A stretch of DNA of 57,086 nt. It comes from Chloroflexota bacterium. Its GTDB lineage: Bacteria; Chloroflexota; Chloroflexia; Chloroflexales; Roseiflexaceae. The translations under genes were made by a program, and so were the position numbers. Below the pieces are notes generated by a model. It did no database searches. It saw nothing but the letters and a program-made list of their open reading frames with translations, and was not told where the DNA came from. This document shows, piece after piece, positions 8,992 to 17,737 of this stretch. The stretch is from contig JACAEQ010000086.1 in assembly GCA_013388755.1 (NCBI GenBank), forward strand, positions 1 through 57,086. Reading direction: 5' to 3'. Each line of letters starts with the position of its first letter. Position 1 is the first letter of the stretch.

Positions 8992-9426
8992 CTATTGCGG
9001 GAACAGACTCAAATCGTTCTTCAGCACAAGCCCATACCGATAAGGATCGATCATGTCGGCGGTGACCCCCAGACCTTCAACGATGGCGCGATAGCGATCG
9101 TGCGACTCTGGCCGTTCGCCAGCAGAAAGCACGGCATCCAGCAGGTTGAGCGCCAGGCAGCGCAGTTGATCACGATTGAGCAGCGCCCGCGCTTCGGCAA
9201 GAAACGCGTCGAACGGCACATCGGTGAGATATCGTTCCGCCCGGTCGAGCAGGTCGCGATCTGGCACGAGACCGCGACCGGGATGCGGCACGAAGCGTGC
9301 GAGCGCGCCATTGTCGTCATAGAGGCGGGTAACGCGGTGCAGGTGCGCATGCGCAATCACAAACGCCGCGCCGGGGGTCAGCGCACCCGGTGGATAGACC
9401 GCGTCCAGTTCGATCCATGAGCCCAT
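8992..9426 (-). CDS. Hypothetical helical protein, possibly TerB-like
   Basis: A 144-residue soluble protein with no signal peptide or membrane segment. The N-terminal 55 residues look beta-rich. Residues 60-135 look helical and read LLNRDQLRCLALNLLDAVLS followed by a Leu-Gly-Val turn, vaguely like TerB-type acidic helical domains; this likeness is weak. ATG at 9426 has AAGGAG six bases upstream, which supports it as a real gene. It sits between the peptidase-like gene and the MFS exporter and its stop abuts the exporter's start codon, suggesting the three work together. Confidence 0.7.
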   Translation of the reverse strand: MGSWIELDAVYPPGALTPGAAFVIAHAHLHRVTRLYDDNGALARFVPHPGRGLVPDRDLLDRAERYLTDVPFDAFLAEARALLNRDQLRCLALNLLDAVLSAGERPESHDRYRAIVEGLGVTADMIDPYRYGLVLKNDLSLFPQ

Positions 9427-9515
9427 GGTATGCTCCTTCGACAGCGTGAGGTTGGCGATGACGGATCGCCGCCGCGATACCTGTAAACGGAAACGGTATG
9501 CCGCATAGCCACGGA

Positions 9516-10274
9516 TTATACCACCGGCGCAGGGGGGCTTTCGTCGCGCACGCGATCGTCGCTGCCGAACAGCAGACTCTGCCCGATCCAGCCGGCAACC
9601 GGTGGGCCCGGCGCGCGGCGCATCGTCGCGCGATACCAGGCGTCGTGTTCGGCGGAGGTGCGAAAGACCGGGCAGTAATTGCGCGAACTCCAGAGGCGCA
9701 GAAATTCGTGCCGGCTCAGGGTGCGATTGCCGGGGTAGCGTTCCGGCACCCCATCCCCGTCTCGGTCAACATCATTGAACGCCAGATCGAAGCGCCCGAG
9801 TTCGGGCCACTGGGCATCCACCAGATAATACTCCTCGTGGAACGCGCCGGTGGCGTCGCGAAACGGCAGACTATACCCGACCAGCACCGTGGCATGCTGG
9901 CCCCAGAGGCGCAATCCGCCGATCTGCAATGCCGCGTAGATATCTACAATGGTCGGGACACCGCGATCGACCAGGCCCTTCAGTACCCGTTCGGCATCGG
10001 TGTGCGACAGGTTGCCGAAGTGTGTGCCATAGCCGCGCCGGCGCAACTGGACCGCCTTGAGCGGTGGAAAGGTTCCACCCAGTTTCGGCTGGAACAGCGG
10101 CCCCAGTTCGCGGATGAACGCTTCTCTGGTGTACCGCGCTTCGCCATGCAGCAGGTTGAGCGCATTGGCAAGCGACGTAAAACTGCACTCATTGAACCCC
10201 TGGCCGCTCACCGGCCATGCTGCGGGATCGGCGCTCGTAACGACGCTACGGACATATGGAGGGAATCGGTTCAT
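9516..10274 (-). CDS. C39-like cysteine peptidase-fold protein
   Basis: A 252-residue protein with the papain-like order of catalytic residues: GFNECSFTSLANAL (Cys30, with Gln25 as oxyanion candidate), GQHATVLVGYS (His127) and EYYLVDAQWPE (Asp153). This matches the peptidase C39-like_2 fold. There is no obvious signal peptide. The gap to the downstream gene is 89 bases. The association with an exporter recalls C39 domains that trim leader peptides before export. However, no precursor peptide gene or ABC transporter is next to it, so this role is only a suggestion. Confidence 0.65.
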   Translation of the reverse strand: MNRFPPYVRSVVTSADPAAWPVSGQGFNECSFTSLANALNLLHGEARYTREAFIRELGPLFQPKLGGTFPPLKAVQLRRRGYGTHFGNLSHTDAERVLKGLVDRGVPTIVDIYAALQIGGLRLWGQHATVLVGYSLPFRDATGAFHEEYYLVDAQWPELGRFDLAFNDVDRDGDGVPERYPGNRTLSRHEFLRLWSSRNYCPVFRTSAEHDAWYRATMRRAPGPPVAGWIGQSLLFGSDDRVRDESPPAPVV

Positions 10275-10350
10275 GTTGCGTTCCCTGGAATCAGGAGTTG
10301 AGAACTGGAAGTTGGAACGTTAAAGCCTTTTGCCCGAGCAAATGTACCAT

Positions 10351-11733
10351 TCATCGTTTCCTTTGCCACACCCGCCACAACGCGCCGATCTCAACCGGGC
10401 CGGTAAAAAGGTACGCCAGCCACACCGCCCACAGCGCCGGCCAGGGAACGACCAGCGCGAGCGCAAGACCAACCGCAGTCCAGCCAAGGATACCAGAAAT
10501 GATCATCGGCGTGTGCGTATCGCCCACACCGCGCAGCGCGCCGCCAATCACGAACGTGCCAGCCCACAACGGTTGCGCCAGGGCCACCACCTGCACCGCC
10601 GCCGCACCGATGGCGATCAATTCCGGGTCACTGCTGAACACGCCGACCAGATGCGGCGCAAACAGGATGAAGAGCGCCCCCAGGCCACCCATCCAGAACA
10701 CTGACCAGCGCAGTGCTACGTTCGTTGTCGCACGCGCCTCGTCCATCCTGCCGGCCCCGACCGACTGGCCGACCAGCGCCGTTGTTGCCAGACTGAACCC
10801 GATCCCCGGCATGAACGAAAGCGAGAGCACATTGAGCGCCACGCGGTGAGCCGCGAGCGCCACGGTGCCGAGGCCGGCAACGATGGGCGTGAGTGCGGCG
10901 AACGATGCAATGATGATGATCTCTTCCAGCGCGGCGGGTGAACCGATCTGCAGCACCTCGCGCGCCGTACGCCAGCGCGGGCGCCAGGTTCCCGGCCCGC
11001 CGACCCGTAACGCACCATTACCGCGCAGGAGTACGCCGGCCAGCAGCGCCGCGCCCATGACACGTGCCATCACCGTGCCCCAGGCGCTGCCCGCCACGCC
11101 GAGCGCCGGGAACCCCAGGTGGCCATAGATCAGCGCCCAGGAGAGTGCCAGGTTCAGCAGATTGGCAAGCGCCGTCACCAGCATTGGTGTCCGGCTGTCC
11201 CCCGCGCCGCGCAGCACCCCGCCGCCAATCAACATGACCGCCAGCATCGGGATGCCGGCGGCGCTGATCACCAGGTACTCGGCGGCAACCGCCGTTGCAT
11301 CCGCGTCCATGCCATACAGCGCAACGGTCGGCCCGGCCAGCGCCAGGCCAGCAAGCGTGATCGGCAACGAAAGCGCGATGCTCCAGAGCAGCGACTGCCC
11401 GGCGACATGGCTGGCCCGCTCCATGTCGCGCGCGCCGATCGCGTGCGCCACCAGCACCGATGCCCCGACCGACAGCGAACTCAACGCCGCCATGATCAGA
11501 AACAGTACATTGAGCGCCGCACCAACCCCCGCCAGCGCAACAATCCCGATCCCGGCGACAAGCAGGGTATCGGCGATGCCGAGCGCCGTCTGCAACAGGT
11601 TTTCGCCAATCGCTGGTAGCGCCAGGCCCATAACGCGGCGGCGCAACGACTTCGGGCTGCGCGCTTCAGCCGATAGGGATGCCGGCGTTGCCGTGGCGGT
11701 TTCTGCCGCAGCCGACATAGTTTCCATCGTCAT
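10351..11733 (-). CDS. MATE family efflux transporter
   Basis: About 460 residues and twelve hydrophobic segments in two homologous halves (PAIGENLLQTALGIADTLLV near the start, MPGIGFSLATTALVGQSVGAGR in the second half). These are typical of multidrug and toxin extrusion antiporters coupled to Na+ or H+. I chose ATG 11733 because GAGG lies eight bases upstream and the length then matches the family. The longer open frame to 11865 adds a Cys-rich tail with no support. It is transcribed away from the LacI-family gene; the 480-bp gap between them contains the LacI promoter and operator. Confidence 0.9.
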   Translation of the reverse strand: MTMETMSAAAETATATPASLSAEARSPKSLRRRVMGLALPAIGENLLQTALGIADTLLVAGIGIVALAGVGAALNVLFLIMAALSSLSVGASVLVAHAIGARDMERASHVAGQSLLWSIALSLPITLAGLALAGPTVALYGMDADATAVAAEYLVISAAGIPMLAVMLIGGGVLRGAGDSRTPMLVTALANLLNLALSWALIYGHLGFPALGVAGSAWGTVMARVMGAALLAGVLLRGNGALRVGGPGTWRPRWRTAREVLQIGSPAALEEIIIIASFAALTPIVAGLGTVALAAHRVALNVLSLSFMPGIGFSLATTALVGQSVGAGRMDEARATTNVALRWSVFWMGGLGALFILFAPHLVGVFSSDPELIAIGAAAVQVVALAQPLWAGTFVIGGALRGVGDTHTPMIISGILGWTAVGLALALVVPWPALWAVWLAYLFTGPVEIGALWRVWQRKR

Positions 11734-12129
11734 GACATTATCCTCTGCACCCACAACACAACAGCGCGCCGCCGTACAACGGCATCGGTACAGCTGGAAG
11801 CATACCACACTTTGCGATGCTGCTGCTCCATCGCTCTGCGTAGTACGCCCCTCGATGCTACGCACAGCACGGCGTCATGGTTTTGTTCCTCTGGCGATCG
11901 CCCTGTGGCGCAACACGCCGGGTAGGGTGCAGCCGATCAGCCGCCGGATCGAAGCCGACTCGGAAGGAGTGGTGCGATACGATGTGCTGACCGCCGGATG
12001 ACGCCCCGGTGCGTACAGCCCTGGTGCTCTCCGGCATCAACAGTAGCCTGGTCGGCGCTGGCGGGTTCCTGGTAACATAGGGGCGCCGAACCGTCATGTC
12101 GGCATCCTGTGCGGCACGCGCGCCACCCC
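11734..12129. other. Intergenic region between MATE and LacI genes
   Basis: About 400 bases without a supported gene. Open frames here lack ribosome binding sites and recognisable residues. I see no repeat or hairpin of note until the LacI-gene promoter at 12130. Confidence 0.6.
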
Positions 12130-12158
12130 TTGACAAAGAAAGGTTTCTTTGCGACAAT
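12130..12158 (+). promoter_or_regulatory. Sigma-70-type promoter of the lacI-family gene
   Basis: TTGACA at 12130-12135 and GACAAT at 12153-12158 are separated by 17 bases. The spacer holds a second inverted repeat, AAAGAAA-GG-TTTCTTT (12135-12150). The 34-bp operator begins five bases after the -10, covering the expected start point. Confidence 0.75.
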
Positions 12159-12162
12159 CATC

Positions 12163-12196
12163 ATAACGTTTCCGGTAATGTTACCGGGAACGTTAT
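12163..12196. promoter_or_regulatory. 34-bp near-perfect palindromic operator
   Basis: Outer arms ATAACGTT/AACGTTAT are perfect. Inner arms CCGGTAA/TTACCGG are perfect. Only single mismatched positions separate them, plus a central TG. It lies between the -10 of the lacI-family promoter and its ATG at 12212, the standard place for autorepression by a LacI-type dimer or tetramer. AACGTT is the sort of half-site core this family recognises. Confidence 0.85.
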
Positions 12197-12211
12197 CTCC
12201 GAGAACGCTCC

Positions 12212-13246
12212 ATGAAAAGACGCCCAAAAACCATCACCATCCAGGATGTGGCCAGGAAGGCTGGCGTCTCGGTCTCGACTGTCTCACGGGTGTTGAACTG
12301 GAAAAGCGACGTCTCTGAGGAGACCATCGAAAAAGTACGCGCCATTGTCCGCGAACTGGGCTATGCCTCCAGCCTGGCCGCGCGCGGGATGCGCAGCCAC
12401 CGTACCAACGTCATTGGTCTCATCATGCCCGATGTGGCGTCTCCCTATGGGCATGAGGTGATGCGTGGCGTGAATCGAGCAATCGCCAACCTTGACAAAG
12501 ACTTGCTGATCTACACCAGTGGGAGCTGGGAAAAAGAAGACATTGATTACTATGAGCGTTCGTATGTCATGCTGCTGAATGGCGGGATTACTGATGGCGC
12601 GATTGTGGTCACGCCAACATCCACGCATTTCAGGACGCACGCTCCACTGGTCATTATTGACCCGAATACTGAGACTCCCGATTTTCCGGCGGTCATCTCC
12701 ACCAATCGCGAGGGCGCGTTCGCAGCGATGAACTATCTCACTGGTCTCGGTCATCGCCGCATTGGCTTTATCACCGGGCGGTTGATCCTTGCCAGCGCCA
12801 ACCAGCGCTTGCAGGGTTACAAGGATGGCCTGGCAGCAGCCGGCATTCCCCTCGATGAGGAATTGATTGCGATTGGCGACTATAGCACGGAAGTCGGCAT
12901 CACATGCGCCCGCCGTCTGTTATCGCTTGCTGATCGCCCGACGGCGATTTTTGCAGCCAATGATATGTCGGCGATGGGTGTGTATCAGGCCGCCAGAGAG
13001 TTGGGTTTACACATCCCACGGGATGTTTCGGTCATCGGGTTTGACAATCTGCGCGAGGCAGTGTACCTCAACCCGCCGCTGACGACCGTCGATCAGTTCC
13101 TGGAGAAGACTGGTATGGTGGCAACGGAAATGCTGGTGAAATTGGCGGCAGGAGAGCCCCTTTCGCTGGAGAATAATCTGTATACCATTCCTACGCAGCT
13201 TGTCATCCGGGATTCCTGTGCACGCCCCTTGCCATGCGCCGGATGA
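12212..13246 (+). CDS. LacI-family transcriptional regulator
   Basis: A 344-residue regulator. It has an N-terminal LacI helix-turn-helix (ITIQDVARKAGVSVSTVSRVLN, about residues 8-30), a hinge helix (YASSLAARGM) and a periplasmic-binding-protein-like effector domain (NVIGLIMPDVASPYG, HRRIGFITG, FAANDMSAMGVYQAARELG, DVSVIGFDN). The 34-bp palindrome just upstream is probably its own operator. It is followed after 148 bases by the binding protein and transporter genes, so it probably controls that uptake operon in response to a sugar. The ligand cannot be read from sequence. Confidence 0.95.
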   Translation: MKRRPKTITIQDVARKAGVSVSTVSRVLNWKSDVSEETIEKVRAIVRELGYASSLAARGMRSHRTNVIGLIMPDVASPYGHEVMRGVNRAIANLDKDLLIYTSGSWEKEDIDYYERSYVMLLNGGITDGAIVVTPTSTHFRTHAPLVIIDPNTETPDFPAVISTNREGAFAAMNYLTGLGHRRIGFITGRLILASANQRLQGYKDGLAAAGIPLDEELIAIGDYSTEVGITCARRLLSLADRPTAIFAANDMSAMGVYQAARELGLHIPRDVSVIGFDNLREAVYLNPPLTTVDQFLEKTGMVATEMLVKLAAGEPLSLENNLYTIPTQLVIRDSCARPLPCAG

Positions 13247-13394
13247 ATCACCTGGTCATTCCTGGCGACCAGAGAGCGATGAAACGTTGTAAAGGGTAGG
13301 AGGTTGCCTATTGCGAATGAATGACATCATGTTTCTCCCCAGATCTGGTTAGCTAGGTCAGACAGCAAATCATAAAGAGACTCAGGAGGACGCA

Positions 13395-15425
13395 ATGTCG
13401 CGCATACTCAGTCGCCGTGATTTCTTGAAAGCACTGGCTGCCAGTGCCAGTGGAGCCTTGCTCGCAGCGTGCGGTGCAACGTCAACCACGCAACCGACCG
13501 CGCAACCCGTGGAGATCGAGGTCACCCGTGTCGTAGCGGGCACCCCCGTGGTAGAAAGGATCGTGGTCACCGCCGTCCCCGAACCTACACGGGTGCCTGA
13601 AGCGGTGGCTGATGTTCTGGGCACGTTCCCCCGCCGGGAGACGCTGATCGTCAGGCAGCTCACCGGTCGTGTCGGTACACCCGACAACATGAATCTGTGG
13701 GTTGGCTGGAAGTGGCAAGATCGTGGCCTGCAGAACCTGGCTGACGAACCGTTATGGTCGGTCGACTTTGCCACAGGCAACATTATCAATGGCCTTGCGG
13801 AAGGTGATCCGAAATATAGCCCGGATTTCACGAGCCTCACGATTCCACTGCGCAAGGGGGTCGCCTGGAACGACGGCACGCCATTTACTGCTGCCGATGT
13901 GGTCTATACGATCGAAACCCATATCAAACATAGCGGTCTCAACGGTCATACCTTCTTCGTTGACAATGTGGATACCGTCACGGCTCCTGATGACCACACG
14001 GTCGTTTTCAAATTGAAGCAGCCCAACTCTCGTTTCCATACCACCTTCCTCGATCGCTGGGGCTGCACCCGGATCATGCCCAGACACATTTTCGAGAAGG
14101 AAGCGGATCCGGTCCAGTTTACCTTCAATCCGTATGTGGGGTGTGGACCGTACAAACTGCACAGCTATGATCCGCAGGGGTTCTGGACCGCCTGGGTGAA
14201 GCGCGACGACTGGGACAAGAGCCCGACCGGCATGATGTATGGTGAGCCACAGCCCAGGTACATCATCATCCAGGCGTTTGACAACGAAGGTGCACAGATT
14301 CTGGCGCAATTGACGCACCAGCTGGATGTGGCCGAACTCTCGGCCGACGGTCTCAAAGCGCTGTTGGCCCAGTCGAAGACGTCCCGCGCCTACCAGCCGA
14401 CCTTCCCCTTCGTGGTCAACAACGATCCGTGTATCACCGGCATCCTCTTCAACACCGCGCGGCCTCCGTTTGACAATGTGGATGTCCGCTGGGCCCTGAC
14501 GCTGGCGATCGATATCGTTGAATATACCAGCATTGCCGTCGATTCCTCAGGCACGCTGAGCCCGGTGCACGTCCCGCATCTTGGCCCGTATCCCAAGGAT
14601 TACATCGCGCCAATGCAGGATTGGCTGAAGGAATTCACCATTGATATTGGCAATGGCGAGACCTTTGCAGTGTATGATCCAGACGCGCCGAAGCGTGTTG
14701 CGGAATACGCCAGGAGCCGCGGCTATGTCTTCCCCGACACGCCGGAGTTCCAGGCTCAGGCATTTGGGCTGGGCTGGTACAAGTACGCGCCCGATGTCGC
14801 CGCCAGGCTGCTCGAAAAGAATGGCTTTAAGCGCGATGCCAACGGCAAGTGGCTGTTGCCTGACGGGAAGCCCTGGAAGATTGGTTTCGTCTGCGGCACA
14901 ACGCTCACCAACCATGATGCCCGCAATGCCGCAGCGGCGGTACAGCAGTGGAAGAAATTCGGCATTGATGCCGAAGTACTGGCGATTGCCGATAATGATG
15001 GCCTGCAGGCCACCGGCGACTTTGATGTGAGCGGCAACTGGCCGGCGCAGGAGCCGTGGGGTGCGGGTCCGGATCTGTATCGCGTGCTCGACCGGTGGAA
15101 CTCCGCGTACAAGCGGCCTGTCGGCGAGCGCACCCAGGGTATCTACTCGCGCTGGTCGAGTGATGAGATGGATGCGATCATTAAGGACCTGCGCGAGACG
15201 GATCCCTTCAATGCCGAGAAGACCATCGAGATTGGCATCGCGGGCCTGAAGGAAGCGGTCAAGAACATGCCCGGCATCCCAACCTACGGCTATATCGGCT
15301 TTGTCGGCTGGGACGAGTATTACTGGACCAACTGGCCTGGCAGCGAAAATGCGTATTGCCAGCCGTATACGCACTGGCCCAACTTCAAGTACTTTACGCC
15401 GTTCCTGAAGTCCACTGGCGCATAA
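13395..15425 (+). CDS. ABC transporter substrate-binding lipoprotein, family 5
   Basis: A 676-residue extracytoplasmic solute receptor. The N-terminus SRRDFLKALAASASGALLAAC carries a Tat-type RR motif and a lipobox ending in C26, followed by a Pro/Thr/Val linker. The SBP_bac_5 domain follows (LTIPLRKGVAWNDGTPFTAADVVYTIE region, residues about 135-180, and IGFVCGTTLTN later). AGGAGG lies five bases before ATG 13395. The family is called oligopeptide/dipeptide-binding. But large members under LacI-family control commonly bind oligosaccharides such as cello- or xylo-oligomers, which I favour here. It is the first gene of the importer operon. Confidence 0.9.
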   Translation: MSRILSRRDFLKALAASASGALLAACGATSTTQPTAQPVEIEVTRVVAGTPVVERIVVTAVPEPTRVPEAVADVLGTFPRRETLIVRQLTGRVGTPDNMNLWVGWKWQDRGLQNLADEPLWSVDFATGNIINGLAEGDPKYSPDFTSLTIPLRKGVAWNDGTPFTAADVVYTIETHIKHSGLNGHTFFVDNVDTVTAPDDHTVVFKLKQPNSRFHTTFLDRWGCTRIMPRHIFEKEADPVQFTFNPYVGCGPYKLHSYDPQGFWTAWVKRDDWDKSPTGMMYGEPQPRYIIIQAFDNEGAQILAQLTHQLDVAELSADGLKALLAQSKTSRAYQPTFPFVVNNDPCITGILFNTARPPFDNVDVRWALTLAIDIVEYTSIAVDSSGTLSPVHVPHLGPYPKDYIAPMQDWLKEFTIDIGNGETFAVYDPDAPKRVAEYARSRGYVFPDTPEFQAQAFGLGWYKYAPDVAARLLEKNGFKRDANGKWLLPDGKPWKIGFVCGTTLTNHDARNAAAAVQQWKKFGIDAEVLAIADNDGLQATGDFDVSGNWPAQEPWGAGPDLYRVLDRWNSAYKRPVGERTQGIYSRWSSDEMDAIIKDLRETDPFNAEKTIEIGIAGLKEAVKNMPGIPTYGYIGFVGWDEYYWTNWPGSENAYCQPYTHWPNFKYFTPFLKSTGA

Positions 15426-15464
15426 GCTAGCCTGAAGCCGATCGCACCAATGTGATACCATGCT

Positions 15465-15492
15465 CCGGGCGGGCGTTCCGCAGTCCGCCCGG
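15465..15492 (+). promoter_or_regulatory. GC-rich hairpin after the binding-protein gene
   Basis: CCGGGCGG (15465-15472) and CCGCCCGG (15485-15492) form an 8-bp stem with a 12-base loop. No T-run follows. Its place between a binding-protein gene and the first permease gene suggests an mRNA stabiliser or partial attenuator. That would give more binding protein than permease. Confidence 0.55.
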
Positions 15493-15630
15493 GGAACATT
15501 GCATGTCATTGTGCTGGAGCAATGAGCAACAACCTGGCGCCCCGGTGAGGCGCGCGGTGAGCAGAAACGGCAGCGCGTTCGCGGATGACGGTTTCTGCTC
15601 GTGGCTGTAAAAACATGCGAGGGTGCAATC

Positions 15631-16638
15631 GTGGCATTTCTGAAACGCTATCTCATCCCCCGTCTGATCCAGTACGTGCTCGTCGTGTGGCTGGGCATTA
15701 CCGTTGTGTTTCTCATCCCCAGACTCACTCCCAATGATCCGGTCATGGCGATGATCGGGATGATACGAGCGCGTGGTTCAACACTCGAACCTGGCTCGAT
15801 GGATGGCATCATTGCTGACCTGACCGAGATGTATGGCCTGCAAGGGTCCTGGCTCGATCAGTACTGGGCGTTCTGGGGCCGGTTGTTCCGCGGCGATTTC
15901 GGCGTATCCTTCTTCCAATTCCCGGCCCGCGTCAGCGACCTGATTGCCAATGCGATGCCCTGGACGCTGGGGCTCCTGCTGACGACCACCGCCATCTCAT
16001 GGGTCGTCGGGAATATCATCGGCGGATTGGCGGGCTACTATACGCGCAAGGGCTGGTCGCGAACCCTCGACGCTATTGCCATGGTAGTTCGCCCCCTGCC
16101 CTATTACATCTTCGCTTTTGCCTTGCTCCTGCTTCTTGCCGGGTTCATGCGCTGGTTCCCGATTACGGGCGGGGCGTCGTTAGGCGCCATACCCAGCTTC
16201 ACCTGGGCCTATATCAAAGATGTGCTCTGGCATGCGTTTTTACCCGCGCTCTCCCTTGTCGTGCTGGGAGGGGCCGTCAATTTCCAGATCATGAAATTGC
16301 TGGTGCAGAACGTCAATGCCGAGAGTTTCGTCCAGTACGCCAAGCTGGGTGGCGTTACCGAAGGGCGCATTGTACGTAAGTATGTCATTCGTAACGCCCT
16401 GCTGCCACAAATCACCGGCCTGGCGCTTTCGCTTGGGCAAATCTTCAGCGGGGCACTGATTACCGAGATCGTGTATGGCTACCCCGGCCTGGGGATGCTG
16501 CTGTACAACTCGATTGTCCGGGCCGACTACAACCTGATTATGGGGATCACCATCTTTTCAATTGTCGGTATTACCACGGCGATCCTGATCGTTGATCTGG
16601 CATATCCCTTGTTTGATCCACGAGTGAGATACTACTAG
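15631..16638 (+). CDS. ABC transporter permease, DppB-type
   Basis: About 335 residues and six membrane helices, with an N-terminal cytoplasmic start FLKRYLIPRLIQYVLVVWLG, GDFGVSFFQFP and the EAA-type loop YAKLGGVTEGRIVRKYVIRNALLPQITG that contacts the ATPases. This is the first of two permeases of the family-5 importer. I chose GTG 15631 because GAGGG lies seven bases upstream. GTG 15601 is open but has no ribosome binding site. A 234-bp gap containing a dispersed repeat separates it from the second permease. Confidence 0.9.
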   Translation: MAFLKRYLIPRLIQYVLVVWLGITVVFLIPRLTPNDPVMAMIGMIRARGSTLEPGSMDGIIADLTEMYGLQGSWLDQYWAFWGRLFRGDFGVSFFQFPARVSDLIANAMPWTLGLLLTTTAISWVVGNIIGGLAGYYTRKGWSRTLDAIAMVVRPLPYYIFAFALLLLLAGFMRWFPITGGASLGAIPSFTWAYIKDVLWHAFLPALSLVVLGGAVNFQIMKLLVQNVNAESFVQYAKLGGVTEGRIVRKYVIRNALLPQITGLALSLGQIFSGALITEIVYGYPGLGMLLYNSIVRADYNLIMGITIFSIVGITTAILIVDLAYPLFDPRVRYY

Positions 16639-16740
16639 TACACTGGCAACTACGTTTTCTTGCCAATCGCCGGGGCGAGGGCGTCGCGCCCGCGCACGCT
16701 GCTGAGGGCGTCCCGCCCTCACTCCCGGCGTGACGGCATA

Positions 16741-16793
16741 AGGAGATTGCGTCGCTTCGCAATGCCATCCAACCATCCGTTGTTCGGACAGGC
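16741..16793 (+). repeat. Dispersed MITE-like repeat, family 1, partial copy A
   Basis: The segment from AGGAGATTGCGTCGCTTCGC to TTCGGACAGGC resembles the reverse complement of 21035-21092 and the right end of 27670-27875. Shared words are GATTGC.TCGCTTCG, CATCCAACCAT and TTCGGA.AGG. It lies between two permease genes of one operon. An unrelated GC-rich inverted repeat (GAGGGCG...CGCCCTC) is just upstream at about 16704-16721. Confidence 0.7.
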
Positions 16794-16872
16794 TGTGGGC
16801 TCTGGCTCGCCAGAATGCGACGCGCGACAGCGCAACGTCTACGCTTGAGCGTACCAGAGAGGCTGGTTCCCC

Positions 16873-17724
16873 ATGAACGTGCTCCGAGATCTGTTCAGAG
16901 ACTATCGCTTCTTCTTCAGTTTCATCGTCCTGATGCTCGTTCTGATCCTGGCCTTCATGTCGATCTTTTCGCCGTACGATCCAACGTTATGGAATGTCGT
17001 CCCGCGCGATATGAAACCATCGGCGGAATACTGGTTCGGCACCGATTCGAACGGGCAGGATATCTTCTGGCAGGCTACCTTTGCGGTGCGCAATTCCCTG
17101 ATTATCTCCACTATCGCCGCACTGGTGTCGCGGGTGATCGCCATCCTGGTCGGCATGGTTGCTGGATACACCGGGGGAACGACCGACCGGGTATTGATGT
17201 TTATCAGCGACAGCCTGCTGGTCATTCCGCTCTTCCTGATCATGGTGATGTTGGCCATGCTGGTGCGACAGTATATGAATCTGGTTGTTTTAGGATTGCT
17301 GTTGTCGTTCTTCGGCTGGGCCTGGGACGCGCGCCTCATCCGCTCGACCATTCTGAGCCTGCGCGAGCGTGAGTTTACCAGGACCGCCGTCCTTTCAGGA
17401 ACCGGGACGGTCCGGCTGGTGCTGAATGAGTACATTCCCTTTACGATGCCGTTGATCTTCTCGACATTGATCAATAACATCTCCTGGGCAATCGGGTTGG
17501 AGATCACGCTGGCATTCCTCGGACTGGTCAATCTCAATATTCCCACCCTGGGCACGATGCTGAATTGGGCGATCACATACCAGGCGATGTTTCTTGGCCG
17601 CTGGTGGTGGATTCTGACACCGGTGTTCTTGTCATTGTTCCTGTTTATCGCACTCTACTGGCTCTCGGTCAGTATCAGCGAATACCTCGATCCTCGAACA
17701 CGCATCCAGCGGGTCGGCGCATAG
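16873..17724 (+). CDS. ABC transporter permease, DppC-type
   Basis: A 283-residue permease with an N-terminal helix, HWFGTDS-like segment (YWFGTDSNGQDIFWQ, about 55-70), five further helices and the EAA loop region REREFTRTAVLSGTGTVRLVLNEYIPFTMP. It pairs with the DppB-type protein to form the membrane channel of the importer. Stop at 17724 is 13 bases before the first ATPase gene, so it is cotranscribed with that. The 234 bases upstream hold a repeat, so expression could differ from the first permease. Confidence 0.9.
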   Translation: MNVLRDLFRDYRFFFSFIVLMLVLILAFMSIFSPYDPTLWNVVPRDMKPSAEYWFGTDSNGQDIFWQATFAVRNSLIISTIAALVSRVIAILVGMVAGYTGGTTDRVLMFISDSLLVIPLFLIMVMLAMLVRQYMNLVVLGLLLSFFGWAWDARLIRSTILSLREREFTRTAVLSGTGTVRLVLNEYIPFTMPLIFSTLINNISWAIGLEITLAFLGLVNLNIPTLGTMLNWAITYQAMFLGRWWWILTPVFLSLFLFIALYWLSVSISEYLDPRTRIQRVGA

Positions 17725-17737
17725 CGGAGAAGCGATC

